From an uncultured Oscillospiraceae bacterium (lineage in GTDB: Bacteria > Bacillota > Clostridia > Oscillospirales > Ruminococcaceae), in contig CAJTSZ010000108.1 in NCBI GenBank assembly GCA_910578755.1, positions 1 through 6,465 on the forward strand: a stretch of DNA of 6,465 bases. The letters run 5' to 3'. The notes beneath the pieces are model-generated. The model was not told the DNA's origin. It ran no database searches and worked only from the letters and a program-made list of their open reading frames with translations. Position numbers and translations under genes: made by a program. Position 1 is the stretch's first letter; every line of letters begins with the position of its first letter. Positions 1 to 4,974 of the stretch are shown here, in pieces.

Positions 1-744
1 GAAATTGTAGCAGGGGAGAAAAAGTCCTGCAAAATAAATGCCGCTGTGGTAGAAACCCTTTTAGGCCCGCGGAAATTTAAAGAAGATTCTTTGGAGAAAA
101 AGGATTTAATTGGCGTTGTCAACGGTTTGGCTTGGACCAGTGTAGGGGGTGAAATCCTCCAGGTGGAGGTGGCTGTAGTAGAGGGTACAGGCAAAATAGA
201 ACTTACAGGCTCCTTGGGGGATGTAATGAAAGAATCTGCCAAGGCTGCCGTAACCTATGTGCGCAGCTGCTGCCAAAAATACAGCATAGACCCGGATTTT
301 TATAAAACAAAGGATATTCACATCCATTTCCCTGAAGGGGCTGTGCCTAAGGACGGGCCTTCCGCCGGCGTTACCATTACAACCGCCCTTGTTTCCGCTT
401 TGGCCAATGTGCCGGTTCGGGGCGATGTGGCTATGACAGGGGAGGTCACCCTACGGGGGCGTGTGCTTGCCATTGGCGGCCTGCGGGAAAAAACCATGGC
501 GGCTTACCGCCACGGCATTAAAACAGTGCTGATCCCCAAAGAAAACGAGCCGGACCTCCATGAAATTGACCCTGTTGTTAAGGAAAACATCCGCTTTGTA
601 CCTGCGGAGGAGGTTTCCACTGTGCTGGATACTGCCCTGGTGTACGCCATTTCCTTTGAAAAAGAGGAAACAGAACTGGTAGAACTTTCTTTGCTGGGGG
701 CGTCCCAAAAGGGAAAACGCCCAGAAACTGTTTTAAGGCAGTAA
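1..744 (+). CDS. lon: ATP-dependent protease Lon, C-terminal part (5' end outside the window)
   Basis: Lon is a cytoplasmic AAA+ serine protease that unfolds and degrades damaged and selected regulatory proteins. The frame is open from base 1, so the ATPase part lies upstream. The 247 residues seen here cover the end of the AAA+ module and the whole proteolytic domain. That domain opens with the hallmark GVVNGLAWT at about residue 38 of this fragment. The catalytic serine sits in PKDGPSAG (codon 361-363) and the catalytic lysine in GGLREKTMAA (codon 490-492), so the Ser-Lys dyad is intact. GEVTLRGRVLAIGG lies between them, as the family requires. The protein ends normally at a TAA without a long extension. 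engB follows within about 50 bases, the usual Firmicutes order, which suggests co-transcription. Identification is very secure; only the missing N-terminus limits it. Confidence 0.97.
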   Translation, partial: EIVAGEKKSCKINAAVVETLLGPRKFKEDSLEKKDLIGVVNGLAWTSVGGEILQVEVAVVEGTGKIELTGSLGDVMKESAKAAVTYVRSCCQKYSIDPDFYKTKDIHIHFPEGAVPKDGPSAGVTITTALVSALANVPVRGDVAMTGEVTLRGRVLAIGGLREKTMAAYRHGIKTVLIPKENEPDLHEIDPVVKENIRFVPAEEVSTVLDTALVYAISFEKEETELVELSLLGASQKGKRPETVLRQ

Positions 745-779
745 GTATGTTAAATAAAAGCAACGCGGCAGCGTTTGCC

Positions 780-785
780 GGGAGG
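780..785 (+). promoter_or_regulatory. Shine-Dalgarno site that fixes the engB TTG start
   Basis: GGGAGG ends 7 bases before the TTG at 793. It is the only strong ribosome binding site near the 5' end of the frame, and it places translation start at 793 rather than at the upstream TTG at 775. Confidence 0.75.
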
Positions 786-792
786 GCTCACC

Positions 793-1401
793 TTGAATTA
801 TAATAAAGTAGAGTTTGAAACTTCTTTTGGCCGGGCAGACCAGCTGCCGCCTTCTACCTGTATTGAAATTGTTTTTTCCGGACGGTCCAATGTGGGAAAA
901 TCTACGCTGATTAACAAAATATTCAACCGCAAACAGCTGGCAAGGGTTAGCGCTGTTCCGGGAAAAACTTCTACCATTAACTTTTTTAAGCTGGAAAACC
1001 TGCGCTTTGCCGATCTTCCCGGTTACGGCTACGCTAAGGTGGCAAAGGGCCATAAGGAACGCTGGTCGGAGTTAATTGACGGTTACTTTGACGGACAACG
1101 GCACATTGAAATGGTGTTTCAGCTTATTGATATGCGCCACCCGCCTACAAAGGATGACCTGCAAATGATTGATTTTTTAATTGAAAACGAGTACCCCTTT
1201 GTGTTGGTGCTGACAAAGAAAGATAAGCTTTCTGCAAAGCAGCAGCGGGAGCGTTTGCAGGCGCTGCAAGGGGAGGTACCCTACGCGGACCAAATTCGTA
1301 TGATTCCCTTTTCCTCGCAAACCGGGGATGGGGTAGCGCAGCTAAAAGAAATTATTGAGGAATTAGCGGCTTACCAGCTGGAGGAAGAGGCCCAGCCGTA
1401 G
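793..1401 (+). CDS. engB: Ribosome biogenesis GTPase EngB (YsxC/YihA family)
   Basis: EngB is a small TRAFAC-class GTPase needed for late assembly of the 50S ribosomal subunit. The 202-residue protein has the normal family length and all G motifs: G1 P-loop GRSNVGKS at residues 30-37, the G2 threonine region KTSTINFF near 58-65, G3 DLPG at 74-77 followed by YGYAKV, G4 TKKDK at 141-145, and a G5-like SSQTG near 174-178. The family-specific DMRHPPT block is at 113-119. I chose the TTG at 793 because GGGAGG at 780-785 lies 7 bases upstream. The residue after it begins the NYNKVEF segment that fits the family N-terminus. An in-frame TTG at 775 would add six residues but lacks a good ribosome binding site. 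It lies directly downstream of lon, probably in one transcript. Confidence 0.96.
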   Translation: MNYNKVEFETSFGRADQLPPSTCIEIVFSGRSNVGKSTLINKIFNRKQLARVSAVPGKTSTINFFKLENLRFADLPGYGYAKVAKGHKERWSELIDGYFDGQRHIEMVFQLIDMRHPPTKDDLQMIDFLIENEYPFVLVLTKKDKLSAKQQRERLQALQGEVPYADQIRMIPFSSQTGDGVAQLKEIIEELAAYQLEEEAQP

Positions 1402-1498
1402 GCTTGGAGCAGGGAGGGTAAATAACCCAAATGCTGCCCAACTTTATGAAATCACCTGTAAAATAATATTCCAAAATTAGCAGAAGTTCAAGAAAGCC

Positions 1499-1528
1499 TT
1501 GCGGCGTTATTCCATAAGAAAATATACA
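1499..1528 (+). promoter_or_regulatory. Weak promoter candidate upstream of lysA
   Basis: TTGCGG (1499-1504) and TATACA (1523-1528) are separated by 18 bases and lie about 40 bases before the lysA start, in an AT-rich part of the engB-lysA spacer. The -35 matches the consensus at only three of six positions, so this is a tentative call. The spacer (1402-1566) shows no convincing terminator after engB and nothing I recognise as a lysine riboswitch. Confidence 0.2.
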
Positions 1529-1552
1529 GGCCATTTCTAAAATAAAAAAATT

Positions 1553-1560
1553 GAGGGGGG
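1553..1560 (+). promoter_or_regulatory. Strong Shine-Dalgarno site of lysA
   Basis: GAGGGGGG ends 6 bases before the ATG at 1567. It supports this start codon and suggests efficient translation of lysA. Confidence 0.75.
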
Positions 1561-1566
1561 AAGTTT

Positions 1567-2865
1567 ATGGATATTTCTGCTTGCCTGGGCATTAGCCCAG
1601 CGGGGAATTTAACCATTGGCGGCGTGGATACAGTGGAGCTGGCAAAAACTTATAAAACGCCGCTTTACGTTATGGATGAAGGGCAAATCCGTACAGCCTG
1701 CCGGGATTACCGGGAATCTATAGAAAAAAATTACGATGGCAAGGGCCTTGTGCTGTACGCAAGCAAGGCGTTTTGCTGCAAAGAAATATACCGTATTGTA
1801 AAAAGTGAGGGCCTGGGCGCCGATGTTGTTTCGGCCGGGGAGCTTTACACCGCCTTAAGCGCCGGTTTCCCTGCGGAAAATATTTGTTTTCACGGCAACA
1901 ATAAAACGCCCCAGGAGCTGGAGTATGCCCTGGAGGAAAAGGTGGGTTACATTGTGGTGGACAGCAATTATGAGCTGGAACTGCTGAACCGCCTTGCAGG
2001 GGAAAAAGGGGTTACCCCCAATATTTTATTCCGCATAAAACCAGGTATAGACGCCCATACCCACAAGTTTATTCGTACCGGGCAAATTGACAGCAAGTTT
2101 GGCGTTGCGTTGGAAAACGGGGAAGCCATGGAAATTATGAAGCAGGCGGCGGCCCTGCCCAACATAAGGGTAAGGGGAATCCATTGCCACATTGGCTCCC
2201 AAATATTTGATATTGAACCCTTTGAACTGGCCGCGGAACGGATGCTGGGCTTTTTGCGGGATGTAAAGGACCAAACTGGTATGCAGCTGGGCGTTGTAAA
2301 CCTAGGCGGCGGCTTTGGTATTCGCTATACCCAGTCGGATACGCCTGTTCCATATGGTATGTACATGGAAAAGGTGGCAGAGGTACTGAAAAATACCTGC
2401 CAAAAGCTGAATATGCCAGTACCCTTTGTTATGATGGAACCAGGGCGCTCCATTGTGGGGCCCGCTGGGCTAACTTTGTATACCGTTGGGGCAGTGAAGG
2501 AAATTCCACAGGTGCGCACATATGTTGCAGTGGACGGCGGTATGACAGATAACCCCCGTTACGCCTTGTACCAGGCGGAATATGAGGCAGTGGTGGCCAA
2601 CCGCGCCGGGGAGCCGAAAAGCCAAACCATCACCCTGGCAGGCAAATGCTGTGAAAGCGGCGACCTCCTTGGGGAAAATATGCTGGTTCAGCCGGTACAC
2701 AGCGGTGACATTATAGCTGTGCTGGCAACCGGGGCATACAATTATTCCATGGCCTCCAACTATAACCGTATTCCGCGGCCGGCGGTGGTTATGGTGCGGG
2801 ACGGCCAGGCCAGGGAAATTATACACAGGGAAAATATGCGGGACCTGCTGCATAACGATTTATAG
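1567..2865 (+). CDS. lysA: Diaminopimelate decarboxylase
   Basis: LysA is a PLP-dependent fold-III decarboxylase that converts meso-diaminopimelate to L-lysine and CO2, the last step of bacterial lysine synthesis. It acts in the cytoplasm, usually as a dimer with shared active sites. The 432 residues match the family length. Visible motifs, in order, are the PLP-lysine motif YASKAF with Lys67; HIGSQ at 208-212; the phosphate-binding glycine loop GGGFG at 247-251; EPGRS at 291-295; the catalytic-cysteine motif CESGD at 362-366, contributed to the partner subunit; and GAYNYSM from 389. All are intact, so the enzyme should be active. The CESGD and HIGSQ blocks favour diaminopimelate over ornithine or arginine as substrate. 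The ATG at 1567 has a strong ribosome binding site 6 bases upstream. The gene is separated from engB by 165 bases and is followed by a strong hairpin, so it may be its own transcription unit. Confidence 0.96.
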   Translation: MDISACLGISPAGNLTIGGVDTVELAKTYKTPLYVMDEGQIRTACRDYRESIEKNYDGKGLVLYASKAFCCKEIYRIVKSEGLGADVVSAGELYTALSAGFPAENICFHGNNKTPQELEYALEEKVGYIVVDSNYELELLNRLAGEKGVTPNILFRIKPGIDAHTHKFIRTGQIDSKFGVALENGEAMEIMKQAAALPNIRVRGIHCHIGSQIFDIEPFELAAERMLGFLRDVKDQTGMQLGVVNLGGGFGIRYTQSDTPVPYGMYMEKVAEVLKNTCQKLNMPVPFVMMEPGRSIVGPAGLTLYTVGAVKEIPQVRTYVAVDGGMTDNPRYALYQAEYEAVVANRAGEPKSQTITLAGKCCESGDLLGENMLVQPVHSGDIIAVLATGAYNYSMASNYNRIPRPAVVMVRDGQAREIIHRENMRDLLHNDL

Positions 2866-2886
2866 TTCAAAACAAAAGTAGGGAAA

Positions 2887-2916
2887 CCTGTTTGCCCTTG
2901 TTACAGGGCAAACAGG
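2887..2916 (+). terminator. Perfect 12-bp hairpin just downstream of lysA
   Basis: CCTGTTTGCCCT (2887-2898) and AGGGCAAACAGG (2905-2916) are exact inverted repeats around a 6-base loop, starting 21 bases after the lysA stop. The position fits a lysA terminator or a 3'-end stabilising hairpin. No T run follows immediately, so it is not a textbook intrinsic terminator. Its right arm can also pair with sequence further downstream. Confidence 0.6.
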
Positions 2917-2969
2917 GCCAGTATTTGTTACCGCAAGGGCATATTTTCAGCCCTGTTTTCCTATTTTTG
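2910..2969 (+). terminator. Alternative stem with T-rich tail, overlapping the lysA hairpin
   Basis: AAACAGGGC (2910-2918) is an exact inverted repeat of GCCCTGTTT (2950-2958). The 3' arm runs into a T-rich tail, TCCTATTTTT (2959-2968). The 31-base loop makes it weaker than the upstream hairpin, whose right arm it shares, so the two cannot form together. It could be the actual termination signal of lysA or part of a switch. Confidence 0.35.
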
Positions 2970-2997
2970 AACAAACTGCAAAAGGTAGCAGGGTATA

Positions 2998-3026
2998 TTT
3001 ACTTCTCTTTGGCAGTGTGTTAAACT
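2998..3026 (+). promoter_or_regulatory. Extended -10 promoter candidate for the yerC-methyltransferase-flavoprotein cluster
   Basis: TTTACT (2998-3003) is 17 bases from TAAACT (3021-3026). A TG is correctly placed at 3018-3019 for an extended -10 element. Both hexamers match the consensus at four of six positions. Transcription would begin near 3033, leaving a leader of roughly 140 bases before the yerC-like start. An alternative -35, TTGGCA at 3009-3014, has no well-spaced -10. Confidence 0.4.
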
Positions 3027-3044
3027 GAAAGCAAATATAGGTAG

Positions 3045-3072
3045 GAAAAGCAGGAATTTTTTTCTGCTTTTC
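3045..3072 (+). terminator. Leader hairpin with U-rich 3' arm (possible attenuator)
   Basis: GAAAAGCAGGAA (3045-3056) pairs with TTTCTGCTTTTC (3061-3072) over 12 positions, one of them G-U, around a TTTT loop. It is followed by the T-rich TGTTTGT. If transcription starts near 3033, the hairpin forms in the first 40 bases of RNA, about 100 bases before the yerC-like start. It could act as a terminator for read-through from lysA, as an attenuator, or as a 5' stabiliser. The stem is A/T-rich, so its strength is moderate. Confidence 0.4.
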
Positions 3073-3174
3073 TGTTTGTACTGGAGCTGCCGGTCCCATG
3101 CTAAGGCCCTCAACAAAGGAAGGCCCGGTACAGGCAAGGGGAATTCCAAAAAGCCGGACGAGAGGAAGAAAAAA

Positions 3175-3465
3175 ATGAATTCAAAGCTAAAGGAACTGAA
3201 TGTGGAATTTTTGTTTCAGGCTATTTTAAAGCTGGAAACTATGGAAGAATGTTACAGTTTTTTTGAGGACCTTTGTACTGTCCCGGAACTCAGGGCCATG
3301 TCCCAGCGGCTGCAGGTAGCAAAAATGTTGGATGAACATAAGGTTTACAGTGATATTGTAAGTGAAACCGGGGCCTCTACCGCAACCATAAGCAGGGTAA
3401 ACCGTTCCCTGCATTACGGGTGCGACGGCTACCGTGTGGTATTTGAGAGGTTGGAAAAAGAATGA
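3175..3465 (+). CDS. yerC: YerC/YecD-type TrpR-like DNA-binding protein
   Basis: This 96-residue protein belongs to the TrpR superfamily, in the YerC/YecD group of Firmicutes whose regulated genes and ligand are not well known. It should be an all-helical cytoplasmic dimer that binds DNA. The segment VPELRAMSQRLQVAKML (36-52) matches the dimerisation and cofactor part of TrpR. The helix-turn-helix lies at about 57-79 and ends in ASTATISRVNRSL, clearly parallel to the TrpR recognition-helix region. By my hand alignment, the positions equivalent to TrpR Arg54 and Gly85, used in tryptophan binding, are Leu46 and Val75, so it probably does not sense tryptophan in the TrpR way. The ATG at 3175 is preceded by AGAGG (3161-3165), 9 bases upstream. 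It overlaps the following methyltransferase gene by 4 bases. It may regulate its own cluster. The family is secure; the function is not. Confidence 0.88.
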   Translation: MNSKLKELNVEFLFQAILKLETMEECYSFFEDLCTVPELRAMSQRLQVAKMLDEHKVYSDIVSETGASTATISRVNRSLHYGCDGYRVVFERLEKE

Positions 3466-4217
3466 TGATGTATACCGCCTTTGCCTCTTATTACGATAAG
3501 CTTACCGGCAATATTTCCTACAGCCAGCGCGCCCAATACTTTGATGCCATTTTAAAGCACTTTGGCGCCAGCGGCCCCATTCTGCTGGATTTAGCCTGCG
3601 GCACAGGCAGCCTTTCTGTGGAAATGGCCCGCCGGGGCTATGACGTCATTGGCGTGGACCGTTCTGCGGAAATGCTTTCCGTCGCTATGGAAAAACGGTA
3701 CGAAACGGGGCTGGATATTCTTTTTCTTTGCCAGGATATGACAGAGCTGGACTTGTACGGCACGGTTGACGCCACAGTGTGTGCCTTGGATAGCATTAAC
3801 CACGTAACAAACCCAGCGTTGGTGCAAAAAATATTTGATAATGTAAGCCTATTTACCGCCCCAGGAGGGCTGTTTGTTTTTGATGTGAACACCCTTTATA
3901 AACACAAGGAAGTGCTGGGGAACAATACCTTTGTTTACGACTGTGACGACGTATACTGCGTGTGGCAAAACACCTACCAGGATGAGGAAAAAATAGTCCG
4001 CATAAATTTGGACTTTTTTGAATATGATGACGAAAGTGGCGCTTACTGCCGCAGCAGCGAAGCCTTTGAGGAAAAAGCCTATGCCCCGGAACAGCTGGAA
4101 CAAATGCTGCAGCTTAGCGGTATGGAGCTGCTGGTTGTATATGGTGACGATACTATGGAGCCTCCCGGCCCAAAGGCCCAAAGGCTGATTTATGTAGCCC
4201 GTAAACCGTATAAATAA
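3462..4217 (+). CDS. Class I SAM-dependent methyltransferase, YqeM-like, substrate unknown
   Basis: This 251-residue soluble protein has a Rossmann-type methyltransferase fold. The SAM-binding motif I is DLACGTG at 43-49. The acidic ribose-binding end of strand 2 is GVD at 64-66, the acidic motif near the adenine is QDMTEL around 91-96, and a post-motif segment CALDSINHV follows at 107-115. APGGLFVFDVN is the usual strand-5 region. The N-terminus with a YYDKL motif and the C-terminal half resemble YqeM-type proteins, whose substrate is unknown. It lacks an NPPY-type motif, so a DNA or protein-glutamine methylase is unlikely. The start is ambiguous: three consecutive ATG codons (3462, 3465, 3468), the first overlapping the yerC stop as ATGA. 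I chose 3462 because this overlap suggests coupled translation. A flavoprotein gene follows after about 30 bases in the same direction. Confidence 0.88.
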   Translation: MMMYTAFASYYDKLTGNISYSQRAQYFDAILKHFGASGPILLDLACGTGSLSVEMARRGYDVIGVDRSAEMLSVAMEKRYETGLDILFLCQDMTELDLYGTVDATVCALDSINHVTNPALVQKIFDNVSLFTAPGGLFVFDVNTLYKHKEVLGNNTFVYDCDDVYCVWQNTYQDEEKIVRINLDFFEYDDESGAYCRSSEAFEEKAYAPEQLEQMLQLSGMELLVVYGDDTMEPPGPKAQRLIYVARKPYK

Positions 4218-4248
4218 AACATTGTTGAGAAAGAGAGGCGGAATCCTT

Positions 4249-4872
4249 ATGAAAGTATTGCTTATTAACGGTAGCCCCCGCGTAAAGGGCTGCACCTACA
4301 CTGCCCTGGCAGAAGCTGCCGCCGCACTGGAGGAAGAAAATATCCAGTGGGAAATTGTTCATATAGGCGCCAACCCCATACAGGACTGTGTTGCCTGCGG
4401 GCAGTGCCGCAAGCTGGGGCGCTGCGTTTTTGATAACGACTCCATCAACGAAATATTGCAAAAGGCTCAGGTGGCGGACGGCTTTATTTTTGGCACGCCA
4501 GTGTATTACGCACACCCAAGCGGACGGGTGCTTTCCGCCTTGGACCGCCTGTTTTACTCCGGCGGCCGCTATTTTGCCCATAAGCCTGGCTTTGCCGTAG
4601 CTTCCGCCCGGAGGGCAGGCACTACCGCTTCCCTGGATGTGTTAAACAAATACTTTACCATTGCCCAAATGCCGGTGGTTTCCTCTACCTATTGGAACAT
4701 GGTTCACGGCAACACGCCGGAAGAGGTTTTACAGGACAAAGAAGGCCTGCAAACCATGCGCAACGCCGCTAAAAACATGGCCTGGCTGCTGAAATGTATT
4801 GAAGCAGGCAAGGAAAAAGGGGTCGTTCCTCCCCAAAATCTAAAAAAAGATGTAACTAATTTTATTCGCTAA
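4249..4872 (+). CDS. Flavodoxin-fold NAD(P)H oxidoreductase with iron-sulfur-flavoprotein-type cysteine motif
   Basis: This 207-residue protein has the flavodoxin-like fold of FMN-dependent reductases. The FMN phosphate loop is GSPRVKGCT at 8-16. The flavin-contact loop is GTPVYYAHPSG from 82, followed by LSALDRLFYSGG. Between them, Cys47, Cys50, Cys53 and Cys59 form a compact CX2CX2CX5C motif. That spacing binds a 4Fe-4S cluster in archaeal and clostridial iron-sulfur flavoproteins (Isf), which pass electrons between ferredoxin-like partners and small acceptors. Many relatives labelled simply as flavodoxin-family or NADPH-dependent FMN reductases keep these cysteines, so cluster binding is inferred. 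The ATG at 4249 is preceded by GAGAGG (4233-4238), 10 bases upstream; upstream in-frame codons from 4222 are not needed. It probably shares a transcript with the yerC and methyltransferase genes. The electron donor and acceptor cannot be read from the sequence. Confidence 0.88.
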   Translation: MKVLLINGSPRVKGCTYTALAEAAAALEEENIQWEIVHIGANPIQDCVACGQCRKLGRCVFDNDSINEILQKAQVADGFIFGTPVYYAHPSGRVLSALDRLFYSGGRYFAHKPGFAVASARRAGTTASLDVLNKYFTIAQMPVVSSTYWNMVHGNTPEEVLQDKEGLQTMRNAAKNMAWLLKCIEAGKEKGVVPPQNLKKDVTNFIR

Positions 4873-4919
4873 GTTTTTTAAAGCAACTGCCGCAGGAATA
4901 TAGCGAAAGCGAAAGAATA

Positions 4920-4952
4920 AGAACCTGTGCCAAGGATATTGGCACAGGTTCT
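4920..4952 (+). repeat. Perfect 14-bp hairpin between the flavoprotein gene and hslO
   Basis: AGAACCTGTGCCAA (4920-4933) and TTGGCACAGGTTCT (4939-4952) are exact inverted repeats around the loop GGATA. It is followed by A residues rather than T residues and ends only 6 bases before the presumed hslO ribosome binding site. On the + strand it is therefore not a classical intrinsic terminator. Read on the - strand, it is followed by TTATTCTTTC, which is more terminator-like. It may act as a weak or bidirectional terminator, a 5' mRNA stabiliser, or an inverted-repeat protein site. Confidence 0.65.
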
Positions 4953-4974
4953 AAAAATGGAGTGAAGTAAAAAT

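Larger units (their letters stand above)
2866..3174 (+). other. 309-base gene-free region between lysA and the yerC-like gene
   Basis: No credible gene lies here on either strand. An open frame in phase with yerC extends upstream to about 3076, but it lacks a ribosome binding site and its translation is unlike the family. The first half holds a 12-bp hairpin and an overlapping alternative pairing after lysA. The middle holds a promoter candidate. The last 140 bases look like a structured leader: an A/T-rich hairpin at 3045-3072, then an 8-bp long-range pairing (3077-3084 with 3125-3132, one G-U pair) enclosing a G/C-rich segment. These structures are entered or discussed separately. Confidence 0.6.

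Noticed and set aside
1431..1466. An 11-codon frame after AGGGAGGG in the engB-lysA spacer, considered as a lysA leader peptide
   Set aside because: The ribosome binding site is 12 bases away, the peptide has only two Lys codons, and no attenuator hairpins follow.
1455..1530. CCTGTA and TACAGG inverted repeat in the engB-lysA spacer
   Set aside because: Only six pairs separated by over 60 bases; this is expected by chance.
1402..1566. Lysine riboswitch upstream of lysA
   Set aside because: The spacer is shorter than the usual aptamer plus expression platform, and I cannot find its conserved helices or a terminator stem. Infernal with the Rfam lysine model would settle it.
2921..2940. TTACCGCAAGGGC, faintly like the T-box antiterminator motif
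   Set aside because: It lacks the GGTGG part of the T-box consensus, there is no specifier stem upstream, and it lies after lysA rather than before an amino-acid gene.
3076..3174. N-terminal extension of the yerC-like gene from an upstream TTG
   Set aside because: It has no ribosome binding site. The extension is rich in Lys, Gly and Arg and unlike YerC proteins, while the ATG at 3175 has AGAGG upstream and gives the family length.
3849..4581. Two long overlapping open frames on the - strand
   Set aside because: They lie opposite the well-supported methyltransferase and flavoprotein genes. Their translations show no recognisable domain, and no suitable ribosome binding site or gap in the + strand genes supports them.
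4388..4600. A + strand open frame in another phase inside the flavoprotein gene
   Set aside because: It is fully contained in a gene with clear FMN and cysteine motifs, and its translation is low-complexity, resembling no family.
4876..4904. Possible promoter for hslO (TTTTAA, 17 bases, TATAGC)
   Set aside because: The -35 matches the consensus at only about three positions and there is no extended -10, so the support is too weak to annotate.
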